This document shows positions 41,402 to 48,728 of a stretch of DNA of 51,333 nt, one piece after another. Every line of letters begins with the position of its first letter. The first letter of the stretch is position 1. Where the stretch lies: contig CAIRYQ010000037.1 of assembly GCA_903882875.1 (NCBI GenBank), positions 1-51,333 on the forward strand, given 5' to 3'. Source of the stretch: an uncultured Spartobacteria bacterium. Its GTDB lineage: Bacteria; Verrucomicrobiota; Verrucomicrobiia; Chthoniobacterales; Chthoniobacteraceae. A model generated the notes under the pieces. That model had not been told where the DNA came from. It was given only the letters and a program-made list of their open reading frames with translations, and ran no database searches. The position numbers and the translations under genes were made by a program.

Positions 41402-42340
41402 TTAGATTTCCGGGAATTCCCTCTGAATCCGTCGTTTTGCACGCCGTGAATCCGAGGTGAAATAGGGGTTGTCCCTGAGTTTTTCAGCTTCCGCTCTTGG
41501 CAAACGGGTGAACACATCCAACGCTTCGATTTCAGTGAATGACTTTCCATTTTTTTCCATCCGGCGCTTTTTTCCTGTGCTTCTTTTCGGCTCTGGAATG
41601 CCGCGTAGCTGGCGCTGTATTTTCAACATGTCTCGAAGGCGATCCAAAATTTCGCGATTACTGCATTCCTTCAAGTTGAAGGCGATCAGTCCGGGTTCAC
41701 TCCAACCGGACTTTGCTTTTTCATGTAGCGATTGGATAAGCCACTCTTCTCTAATCTGTTCTGGCAAACTTAGAGTGTAAGCGGCTGGCCTCTCGTCCGC
41801 GAGCGTGCCACCGTCCTTCGCAATCTTCTGTTTCCATTGACTCGCAACGTTCTCGATTTGCCGAAAGGTGAGTTTGCAGAATGGCACGCCGATCGCATAG
41901 CGCACCTGTGGAGTTTTCGCGTTCCACCCAAACTCGCGTCTTGCGTGAAGCTCATACCAGAACGCGCATTCGCTGAAATGCTTCACATACCATTCACGGC
42001 ACAATTCTTCTTCGTGTTCCTTCAGCGTGAGCGAGCGTCCGTAATGCTTCAAAGTCCATCTTCTGCATAGTTCCTCTTCAACTTCCCTCCCCGTGAGGAC
42101 ACGTCCAAAAACTTTCAAACTCGATTCCCGATAATACTTCGCCAGCGTGGTGCGTGCGGATTTTCCGTATCGCTTCCACCATTCCGGTTTCATAGGAAAC
42201 ATGCCTTTTGTGCCGGGCGGGGGAAGCAGCATTTGTCCTTTGTGATGCGAATCCGGGCTTGCCTTGTAAAGTCGCATCATCGCTTTCGCGCATCCGGGTT
42301 CCTTCCACCACCACGCAAACTTTCGAGCGTGCTTCGTCAC
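41402..42340 (-). CDS. Unknown 312-residue protein of the element
   Basis: A basic protein (many Arg, Lys, Trp) without signal or membrane span. The N-terminal part has WWWKEPGCAKAMMRLYKA and a KPEWWKRYGKSARTTLAKYY stretch. Two similar segments, EVEEELCRRWTLKHYGRSLT and EHEEELCREWYVKHF, form an internal repeat at about 86-125. A low-complexity basic stretch (RSTGKKRRMEKNGK) lies near 260. GC is lower than in neighbours. Not recognised; DNA binding is suggested by the charge only. The start at 42340 is the first ATG. Confidence 0.65.
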   Translation of the reverse strand: MTKHARKFAWWWKEPGCAKAMMRLYKASPDSHHKGQMLLPPPGTKGMFPMKPEWWKRYGKSARTTLAKYYRESSLKVFGRVLTGREVEEELCRRWTLKHYGRSLTLKEHEEELCREWYVKHFSECAFWYELHARREFGWNAKTPQVRYAIGVPFCKLTFRQIENVASQWKQKIAKDGGTLADERPAAYTLSLPEQIREEWLIQSLHEKAKSGWSEPGLIAFNLKECSNREILDRLRDMLKIQRQLRGIPEPKRSTGKKRRMEKNGKSFTEIEALDVFTRLPRAEAEKLRDNPYFTSDSRRAKRRIQREFPEI

Positions 42341-42362
42341 GGTATCGTTCTTGGCGTGCCGC

Positions 42363-42815
42363 TCACAGCTTCACTTTCAAGCCCGCCGCCTTTGCCAGCG
42401 TGGTTTGCCGCCCGTCAAAGGTCAGAAACTCTTTTGCGCCCAATTCCAGCGCGGTGGCGACGTGGAGAATATCAAAGCCGCGATGCCCGCCCTTGCGGGT
42501 GTGCTGTGCGGAGAGCTGTTCCGCGCGGCTGTGAACCTTCGCCCAATCGGGCGGCACGATTTCCACGAAGCCGCTTTCCACGTCGCCCTGCAAATGCGCG
42601 AGCATGGCCGCGCCTTCCCTTTCGCCGTAGCCCTTGCTGGCGTCCCTGCTGTGAAGCCATGTCTGGAAGCGGACGGACTGGCGGAACTCGAAAAGCAGGA
42701 GGGCCGTGACGGGCAGGGCTTCCTTCATCGTGTCGCGGTGCGCGATGGCCCGCGCGGTATTATCCTGCTTGCGATAGAGCGCGCAGAGAAAGGAAGTGTC
42801 CGGGTAGGCGGTCAT
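42363..42815 (-). CDS. VapC-like PIN domain toxin
   Basis: A 150-residue PIN nuclease: the start PDTSFLCALY holds the first acidic residue (Asp6), with further acids in LFEFRQSVRF, in HRGFDILHVATALELGAKEF (Asp117) and in TFDGRQ. These are the usual PIN metal ligands. VapC toxins cut tRNA or rRNA. It overlaps its upstream antitoxin by 4 nt. In an integrated element this is a stabilisation or phage-exclusion module. Confidence 0.85.
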   Translation of the reverse strand: MTAYPDTSFLCALYRKQDNTARAIAHRDTMKEALPVTALLLFEFRQSVRFQTWLHSRDASKGYGEREGAAMLAHLQGDVESGFVEIVPPDWAKVHSRAEQLSAQHTRKGGHRGFDILHVATALELGAKEFLTFDGRQTTLAKAAGLKVKL

Positions 42816-43069
42816 CCTTCCTCGCCCTCCAATTCGGCGTCGCGCATGGCCTTTACCTCCGCCGCGCTGAACACGCGGTCTCCCCACGTTTCCTTCATTC
42901 GCCGCCTGTGCTTCACGGGATCAAAGCGGGGTGCAGCGGGCTTTTCCATCGGCACAAGCTGCGCGAATGCCCTGCCGCGTTTGACGATTTGCACGGCTTC
43001 CCCGTCCTCGATCCACGCGGAGACGCGCCGGAAATGGTTGCGAAGGTCTGCGACGGTGGCGGTTTTCAT
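42812..43069 (-). CDS. Phd/YefM-type antitoxin
   Basis: An 85-residue protein. The N-terminus MKTATVADLRNHFRRVSAW then VQIVKRGRAFAQLVP is the standard Phd/YefM DNA-binding domain; the C-terminal part (DPVKHRRRMKETWGDR) would cover the toxin. It directly precedes and overlaps the PIN toxin. It probably represses its own promoter just upstream (43070-43106). Confidence 0.85.
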   Translation of the reverse strand: MKTATVADLRNHFRRVSAWIEDGEAVQIVKRGRAFAQLVPMEKPAAPRFDPVKHRRRMKETWGDRVFSAAEVKAMRDAELEGEEG

Positions 43070-43106
43070 GGTGATAGGAGGAAGTATCACGAACCGTCTG
43101 CGGAAG

Positions 43107-44273
43107 TCAATGGTGTTTGCCGGGGCCGGGAATCTTGGCGATGGCCGCGCGCAAGGGTGCGAGTTCGTGGTGCGTGTATTTTGCGTTCATTTCCGCGCTC
43201 GCGTGCCCTGCGAATTGCTGGCGGATTTCCTGACTCACTCCCGCATTCGCCATTTCGCTGACAAAGGCGTGCCGCAAGCTGTGAAACGAAAGCGTCCAAG
43301 TCTTGCGCCCCTTGCTGCCTTCCTTCGGTTCGTGAACCGCTTCCCCACGAACGCCCGCCCGCGCCATGATTCGCGCAAATTTTCCACTGAGCCGGGAAAC
43401 ATCGTGCCCCGCGAGTGTCGGGAAGATGAAAGCCTTGCCGGTGTCCGGGGCTGGCATTTCGAGCAAGTGACTTTCGAGCGCGGGGTGCAAGGGGATCGTC
43501 ACTTCCGTTCCGGTTTTCTTCGCGGTGTATGTCACGAGTTTTCCCGGAAGATTGATTGCATCCCATGTCAGATTCCCCACGTCCGCGAGTCGCGCCCCGG
43601 TGCAATAGCTGAACAGAATTGCCCCGCGCCAATCCGCGCTTGTCGCCGCCTCCATGAGCGCCGCGACTTGCTCCGGGGTGAAGGGCTTCCGCGACGATTT
43701 CGACGCGCCCTTGGACTTCGTGAGCGTCGGCATGTCCACCGCTTCCGCCGGGTTGCTCGTGAGAATCCCTTGCCGCCGCGCCACGTTGAACGGGACGCGC
43801 AATTCCCGAATCATCCCGCAAACCGTCGAGGGACTTTTTCCGGTGCCCAGTTGCTCATCACGAAAACGGGAAATGTCCGCCGGGACGATTGCCGTGATAT
43901 TCAGCCGCGCCCGCCCGCCGATGCTCGCAAGAAAGGCTTCCACGGTTTTCCGGTAGGAGCCGTGCGTGCTTTGCGCCGTGGAGACTGCCTTGTTTTTCAG
44001 CCAATCGCGAAGCCAGCCCTCCGCCGTGTGCCGGGGCATCACGTCCCCGGTGGTGCGTTCCAAGATTTCACCGATCAATTGCCGCGCCCGGTTTTCCGTG
44101 AGCGTCCCGCGCCGTGCCATTTCTTCCGCGCGTTCAAGCGTGAGACAGATTTCGAGAGCCTTTTTCCTGTCCGTTTGTTTCGTGGATTTTTGCAGCCGCC
44201 GCCCGTCCGCCGCCGTGTAGCAGGCAATCCAAAATGGGCTTCGTCCTTTCGCGTCTTTTCTCAGTGATGACAT
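43107..44273 (-). CDS. Tyrosine recombinase/integrase
   Basis: A 388-residue phage-type integrase. An arm-binding/SAM-like N-terminus (about 90-190; STHGSYRKTVEAFLASIGG) is followed by the catalytic domain with Arg in CTGARLADVGNLTW, the H-x-x-R box in HSLRHAFVSEM, GHAS and the nucleophile Tyr in AKYTHHE. The start ATG 44273 lies beside arm repeats (44274-44294), so the promoter must overlap them and autoregulation is likely. Its gene end lies 37 nt from the antitoxin start. Confidence 0.95.
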   Translation of the reverse strand: MSSLRKDAKGRSPFWIACYTAADGRRLQKSTKQTDRKKALEICLTLERAEEMARRGTLTENRARQLIGEILERTTGDVMPRHTAEGWLRDWLKNKAVSTAQSTHGSYRKTVEAFLASIGGRARLNITAIVPADISRFRDEQLGTGKSPSTVCGMIRELRVPFNVARRQGILTSNPAEAVDMPTLTKSKGASKSSRKPFTPEQVAALMEAATSADWRGAILFSYCTGARLADVGNLTWDAINLPGKLVTYTAKKTGTEVTIPLHPALESHLLEMPAPDTGKAFIFPTLAGHDVSRLSGKFARIMARAGVRGEAVHEPKEGSKGRKTWTLSFHSLRHAFVSEMANAGVSQEIRQQFAGHASAEMNAKYTHHELAPLRAAIAKIPGPGKHH

Positions 44274-44294
44274 GTCACAACGGTAGTCACAACG
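44274..44294 (+). repeat. Right arm-type integrase repeats
   Basis: Two exact GTCACAACG copies (44274-44282 and 44286-44294), starting 12 bp apart, directly before the integrase start. Same layout as the pair at the left end. Confidence 0.65.
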
Positions 44295-44355
44295 TCCACC
44301 CCTGTCAATAACGTCTCTTAAAGTCTTTATTTCTCTGATGGACGCTCCCAAAACG

Positions 44356-44383
44356 GGCTTTGCTACTTCGGCGCGTACCAGCG
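44356..44383. repeat. Right attachment site (attR candidate)
   Basis: Holds the core CGGCGCGT (44369-44376) and the last codons of the GspM-like gene (Ala-Pro-Lys-stop). If the element recombined at the core, the terminal Lys codon and stop are supplied by the element. Confidence 0.5.
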
Positions 44384-44899
44384 CACGATCGTGAGCGTCG
44401 CGCGGAGCTGCGTCTTGTCGTCCCGGTTCACCTTGATCTCGCAGCCCTCGATCGCCGTGAATTTTTCCGGGCCCTGGAGTTCGAGGAGGAAATTGAACAT
44501 CCCGTCCCATGTGCCCTTCGCGTCGAATTTCACGCCGAGCGCGATGTGCCCCGGCTGGTTGATCGGCGTGCCGGGCGCGGGCGCTTCGAGCGTGACGGTG
44601 TGCTTCTTCGCGATTTCGAGGACGGCCTCGCGCAGCTCCTTGCTCGCCACGTCGGGGTCGCCGAGCACGGGCATCTTTTCGTTCAGCAGCGCGTCGCGGC
44701 GTGCCCAGAGATTGCGCTCGGTCTCGCGCTTCTTGAGCGTGTCAATTTTCATCTGCGTCATCGCGAGCTGCTGCGTGAGGGTGGCGCGGTTTGAGAGGAA
44801 AAATTTGGCCAGGTAAAAATTCAGCAGCACGCCGATGACGATGGCGGTGACAGTGAGGAGCGATTTCTCCCGCTGGTTCATGTTCGCGACGAGGTTCAT
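44363..44899 (-). CDS. GspM/PilO-like inner-membrane protein
   Basis: A 178-residue protein with one N-terminal span (LLTVTAIVIGVLLNFYLAKFFL), a coiled-coil (QLAMTQMKIDTLKKRETERN) and a small periplasmic alpha/beta domain ending TLTIVRWYAPK. The layout fits GspM/PilO, which joins GspL to form the inner-membrane platform of type II secretion. It is the last gene of the leftward operon, joined to the GspL-like gene by ATGA. The integrated element sits at its 3' end. Confidence 0.82.
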   Translation of the reverse strand: MNLVANMNQREKSLLTVTAIVIGVLLNFYLAKFFLSNRATLTQQLAMTQMKIDTLKKRETERNLWARRDALLNEKMPVLGDPDVASKELREAVLEIAKKHTVTLEAPAPGTPINQPGHIALGVKFDAKGTWDGMFNFLLELQGPEKFTAIEGCEIKVNRDDKTQLRATLTIVRWYAPK

Positions 44900-46116
44900 C
44901 GCGGCTTGCCGGTGACGGTGAATGTGACGGTGTTTTCTTTCACCGGCTGCTCGGGCGGCGTGTACAGCTCGAAGCCGTCGAGTTCCTTGTCCGCCTTCAG
45001 CTTCGTCACGAGCGCGAACCGCGCGTCGGTCGTGCCCTCGCCTTTCGCGATCCACTCGCGCGGACTGAACGAGAACGACGTGAAGCTCATGCTCTTGTCC
45101 TCCGGGATCGCCGTGATGAGCCGGTGCAGCACTTCGGTGATGTATCGCTTCGGATCGAGCACGGGCGCGAGTCCGTTCCAGCGATCCATCTGTTTCTCGA
45201 TGCCGGCGAAGCGCGGCTTCATCGCGAGGTGCTCGCGCTCGACGGCCTGCACGCGGTTCTTCAGCCACGCGAGGTAGCCGAACGCCGCGGCGACGAGCAC
45301 GAGCCAGACGACGCCGGCGACGAGCAGGTTCTGCCGCAGCGTGTCGCCGCGCGCGCGGCTGCGCAGTTCCGCCTGCCACGCGGGCGGGAGCAGATCGAGG
45401 GACGACTTCGCGCCGGGCAGCGCACCGAGTTTCTCCACGGGTTTTCCAAAATGCTGCGCGAGCGCGTCAGCGAGATCGCCGGCTTCCTCGGAGATCCGGA
45501 TCTCGGAAAAATCCCCGGGCACGCCCTGGAGTTCCGCGGAAAGCAGGAGGCCTGGCAGTTCTCCCAGCACCGCATCCGGGCCGAGTGCGGCGATCGGCTG
45601 CGCCCACGCGAGTTTGCCGTCGCTCACGATCGCGCACGCGGTCTGGCCCTGCTCGGGCCAGAGCGCGAGGATGGTGCCGGTGTCCGGGCAGGATGCGGCG
45701 ACTCGCAGCGCCTGAAGCGTGATTCGGCCGGGGATGCGGCCCTTTTCACGCAATGGCGCGCAGAGCGTGTCGAGCTGCGCCCGCGACGCCGCGAATGTGA
45801 GCACGGTGCTCTCATTTTCACCCTGCGAGAGGATCTCGAAGCCGTGGCTCACGTCCTCGATCGGGTATGGCAAAGTTTTTTCGAGCTGGAGCTGGAGCAT
45901 GTCGGCCAGCTCCGCGCGGTCGGTGGACGGGAGCTTGTGCCGCTCGATGAGGACGGACTGGCAGGGCAGCGCGAGTTCGACGTTCGCACTCGCGGGCAAT
46001 GCAGTGATCGCCTCGCCCAGCGTCGCGACACTCTGCTCCGCGCCACTGCCGACGCTCACGCGCCAGCCGTGTGCATCGGGACCGAGGAGGGCCGGGGGTG
46101 CGCCGTTTTGCTTCAT
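44896..46116 (-). CDS. GspL/PilM-like cytoplasmic-membrane protein
   Basis: A 406-residue protein. The N-terminal cytoplasmic half (1-240) looks like a reduced actin-type fold as in GspL/PilM (LALPCQSVLIERHKLPSTDR; DMLQLQLEKTLPYPIEDV). A span near 264-285 (LLVAGVVWLVLVAAAFGYLAW) follows, then a periplasmic PilN-like part (RYITEVLHRLITAIPEDK). It would link the secretion ATPase with the pseudopilus. ATGA overlaps join it to both neighbouring genes. Confidence 0.78.
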   Translation of the reverse strand: MKQNGAPPALLGPDAHGWRVSVGSGAEQSVATLGEAITALPASANVELALPCQSVLIERHKLPSTDRAELADMLQLQLEKTLPYPIEDVSHGFEILSQGENESTVLTFAASRAQLDTLCAPLREKGRIPGRITLQALRVAASCPDTGTILALWPEQGQTACAIVSDGKLAWAQPIAALGPDAVLGELPGLLLSAELQGVPGDFSEIRISEEAGDLADALAQHFGKPVEKLGALPGAKSSLDLLPPAWQAELRSRARGDTLRQNLLVAGVVWLVLVAAAFGYLAWLKNRVQAVEREHLAMKPRFAGIEKQMDRWNGLAPVLDPKRYITEVLHRLITAIPEDKSMSFTSFSFSPREWIAKGEGTTDARFALVTKLKADKELDGFELYTPPEQPVKENTVTFTVTGKPR

Positions 46117-47021
46117 TCTTGCCAGTTCAGGATCTGAGGGTTCTGGCTTCCTTTACGGACGACGACGGTCGCTTGTCGAACGACTTTTCCGGACCAGCCC
46201 TCGGAAATGATCTGCCAGGCGTTATCGTGAAGCCCGATGAGGCCGCCGAGCTGCTGCCACTGCGTCTTGTTCAGCCCGAGGAATCCCTGCACGGTTTCGA
46301 GTTTCTGGATCGGGGGATCGTCCGGCGTGCCGTCAATGCCGTCGGCTCCGCGCCGCCATTTGAGAAAGCTGTCGATCGCCAGGTCGCCGACGCCGGGGAG
46401 CAGGCGGAGGATGTTCGCATCCGCAGATGAGAGATCGATCGGCCCCGACGAATAGATGGTGAGGTCATCCTTCCAACCGGGCTGCGAGGTGAGCGGCTCG
46501 GTGCCGGCGACCTCCGCGAGTTCCTCGACGGAGATGAACTGCCCGCGGTTCGGCGGGTGGTAGCCGGGGCCGTCCTCCTGTCCGTTCGTGCGTTTCACAT
46601 TGTCCGCGTCGAGCCAGTCGAGGATGCAGTCCACCATGCGATCACGCGCCTGGGAATCAATGCCGCGCGACTCGAGCCAGCGGCGGAACATGTCGAGCTT
46701 GCGCGGGTCTTCGCCGGCAAAAAGGAAGTTGAGGTTCAGCTTCGCACCCTCGCTGATCATGCGCACGCGGAAGCCGGGGTCGTTGTTTTCCTCGAGCCTC
46801 AGCGCGCCCGTCTCCTTGCTCGTGAGCGGGTGCATCGCGATCGCCAGCCCGCTGTGCGCCATCGCGCGCGCCTCCACGTCATTGAAGGTCTCGCCGGATA
46901 CCGCGACCGTCTGCCGGATGTATCCCGCCCAGAGCAGCACCGCGCCCGTGAGCACGATGATCGCCCACAGTGCGATGAGCAGCGCCGCGCCGGCCCGTGT
47001 GGATTTTTTCAGAGGCATCAT
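46113..47021 (-). CDS. GspK-like minor pseudopilin
   Basis: A 302-residue protein with a prepilin-type start TRAGAALLIALWAIIVLTGAVL lacking Glu at +5, as usual in GspK. The large body includes MVDCILDWLDADNVKRTNG and the repeated helix-hairpin-type RLLPGVGDLAIDSFLKWR with LETVQGFLGLNKTQW. GspK caps the pseudopilus with GspI and GspJ. The start ATG 47021 overlaps the upstream gene's stop by 4 nt. Confidence 0.85.
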   Translation of the reverse strand: MMPLKKSTRAGAALLIALWAIIVLTGAVLLWAGYIRQTVAVSGETFNDVEARAMAHSGLAIAMHPLTSKETGALRLEENNDPGFRVRMISEGAKLNLNFLFAGEDPRKLDMFRRWLESRGIDSQARDRMVDCILDWLDADNVKRTNGQEDGPGYHPPNRGQFISVEELAEVAGTEPLTSQPGWKDDLTIYSSGPIDLSSADANILRLLPGVGDLAIDSFLKWRRGADGIDGTPDDPPIQKLETVQGFLGLNKTQWQQLGGLIGLHDNAWQIISEGWSGKVVRQATVVVRKGSQNPQILNWQE

Positions 47022-47677
47022 TGCACGGCGGAAATGGGAATGCGCAGCACGGCCTCGTAGGGCACGTCGTCGCCCTCGCGCGTGATGCTCATGATGACAA
47101 ATGCGGGCCGCACCGTCGGATCGCGCCACGAGTCGAGGAGCTGTCCGAGCCGCGAATCCCAGTACCGGATCCGCAGCGCCGACACATGCTGAAGCAGCGG
47201 CACCCAAGTCGCATCATTGTCGCTGCCGCCGGCGACCAGACCGCCTGGAGTCTCCAGCAACGCGGGCCTGCGCCAGTAGCCGATCTCGTACTGGGTCGAA
47301 TTTTTCTCCACCGGCTGGATGCGCAGCTTCACGCGGTACTCGCCAGTTGCTGCGGTCGTCATCAGCCCCGGCCCGCCGCGCGAACGCCATTCGATCGAGT
47401 CAAAATCCGCGCCGTTCAGCTTGATGCTCTCGCCCTGGATGTTGATCGTCTGGCCGTGCGCTGGCAGGTTGTAAAATTCCTCCTGCACGAGCGCCACGAG
47501 CCGGTCCACGCGGAGCTGCTCCTCCGTGTCCTCCACCGAAACCGCCACCGCGCGCACGGTGGACTGGATGAAGCGGAAAATGCCGATCGTCGTGAAGCCG
47601 ATGATCGCGACCGCAAGCATCACCTCGAGCAGCGTGAAGCCGCCGCGCCTCATGGCAGATGGAAGCGGGATTTTCAT
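47018..47677 (-). CDS. GspJ-like minor pseudopilin
   Basis: A 219-residue protein with a canonical prepilin site: RRGG then FTLLEVMLAVAIIGFTTIGIF with Glu at +5. The middle TEEQLRVDRLVALVQEEFYN and IEWRSRGGPGLM stretches fit GspJ. It is part of the pseudopilus tip. Joined to neighbours by ATGA overlaps. Confidence 0.85.
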   Translation of the reverse strand: MKIPLPSAMRRGGFTLLEVMLAVAIIGFTTIGIFRFIQSTVRAVAVSVEDTEEQLRVDRLVALVQEEFYNLPAHGQTINIQGESIKLNGADFDSIEWRSRGGPGLMTTAATGEYRVKLRIQPVEKNSTQYEIGYWRRPALLETPGGLVAGGSDNDATWVPLLQHVSALRIRYWDSRLGQLLDSWRDPTVRPAFVIMSITREGDDVPYEAVLRIPISAVQ

Positions 47678-48087
47678 TGCTGCTTCGGATAAACGATGAA
47701 CGACAGATCGCGGTGGACCGTCTCGCTGCCGGCCTTCCAGCTCACGTCGAGATGCACTTTGAAGAGGCCGAAAAGATCCTGCTCCTTTTCATTCTGCAGC
47801 TTCATCGGTTCGCGCGTGATGTTCATCGTCATGCCCGCCCACGCGCCCTTGAGCTGCTCGGTCATCGTGTCCGCGAGCGGCAGCGCCTCGGTCTCGATCT
47901 GCGTCTGGTAATTCGCGAGCACGCGCTGCGCGAGGCCCTCCTCGCGGCGGATGCGCTCGGAGCGCATGCAGTTCTGCACGCATCGGCTCAGGCCGATCAC
48001 CGCGAGCGCGAAGATGGCCACCGCGAGCATCGCATCCAGCAGCATGAAGCCCGCGGATTTTTTAACGGAACGGCGGATCGCTTTCAT
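47674..48087 (-). CDS. GspI-like minor pseudopilin
   Basis: A 137-residue protein with a prepilin leader KKSAG then FMLLDAMLAVAIFALAVIGLS. The usual Glu at +5 is replaced by Asp, a conservative change that may affect methylation or assembly. Short mature domain with VLANYQTQIETEALPLAD. Position between GspH- and GspJ-like genes supports the GspI call. Confidence 0.82.
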   Translation of the reverse strand: MKAIRRSVKKSAGFMLLDAMLAVAIFALAVIGLSRCVQNCMRSERIRREEGLAQRVLANYQTQIETEALPLADTMTEQLKGAWAGMTMNITREPMKLQNEKEQDLFGLFKVHLDVSWKAGSETVHRDLSFIVYPKQQ

Positions 48088-48581
48088 CGGATCGAGAGAT
48101 CGGTGAGTTCCCCGTGGCCGGTCAGCGGATCGTACTGCGCGGTCCACGATCCCTCGGGGCCGCTGTAGCTCACGATCACCGGCTCGCAGGTGCCGCTGCG
48201 CCAGAAAGTCCACACGCCCGGCGTGTCCTTCGGCGCGAGCAGCGCGGCGTGGCGATCGAGCGTGAAGACCTCCTCTTTGGAAATCGGCAGCTCCTCCGGC
48301 TGCGCGTCGCCGCTCTCGACTTCCTCGGGCTTCGGGTCATCCGGCTTGAGCACGATCCGGTCTTGTTCCCACGAAATGGACCACGGGCGCTGCTGGCGCA
48401 CGGCATTGAGCTGCGCCTTGCGCGCGAGCCCGTCGAACCTCTCAAACGTCTCGCGCAGCCTCCGCTCGCGCGACACGCCGCGCATGTTCGGGATGGCCAG
48501 CACCATCACCGCGATGGCAATGGCGATCGCGAGCATCATCTCGATGAGCGTGAATGCACGCCTGGAGGAGAGGTTCGTCAT
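48084..48581 (-). CDS. GspH-like pseudopilin
   Basis: A 165-residue protein with a prepilin start RRA then FTLIEMMLAIAIAIAVMVLA. Ala replaces Gly at -1 of the cleavage site, which is unusual and may slow processing. The middle RRLRETFERFDGLARKAQLN fits GspH. It heads the visible part of the operon; the major pseudopilin and the core secretin genes are not in the window. Divergent from the AI-2E transporter gene, sharing a 147-nt promoter region. Confidence 0.82.
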   Translation of the reverse strand: MTNLSSRRAFTLIEMMLAIAIAIAVMVLAIPNMRGVSRERRLRETFERFDGLARKAQLNAVRQQRPWSISWEQDRIVLKPDDPKPEEVESGDAQPEELPISKEEVFTLDRHAALLAPKDTPGVWTFWRSGTCEPVIVSYSGPEGSWTAQYDPLTGHGELTDLSIR

Positions 48582-48728
48582 GAGCCCGGAAAGATGCCCG
48601 TGCCGACGGAAAATGCGAGCGGCTTTAGTTTGCGCGACAGCCACAATTTGCCGACATCCCGCCGCACTGCGGAACAGGGCGCGCACTTGTGCTTGCCCGC
48701 CGCAGTGACAGCGCGCACTTTGCCCGCG

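Larger units (their letters stand above)
36734..44376. mobile_element. 7.6-kb integrative element with tyrosine integrase
   Basis: Bounded by an imperfect direct repeat (36721-36748 and 44356-44383, 21 of 28 identical) that shares the 8-bp core CGGCGCGT. Paired arm-type repeats lie 73 nt inside each core (36814-36834 and 44274-44294). Contents from right to left: integrase, VapB-like antitoxin, VapC-like PIN toxin, unknown 312-residue protein, AlpA-like HTH, winged HTH, PD-(D/E)XK nuclease, RepA-like ATPase, RHH-like protein; one exported protease reads rightward. Mixed GC, with AT-richer cargo at 37.6-39 and 41.4-42.3 kb. No capsid, tail, relaxase or transfer genes are seen, so it resembles a phage satellite or a small integrated plasmid. 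Confidence 0.8.

Noticed and set aside
42351-44267. A 638-codon plus-strand frame across the toxin pair and integrase
   Set aside because: It runs opposite to four well-supported leftward features and has no motifs of its own.
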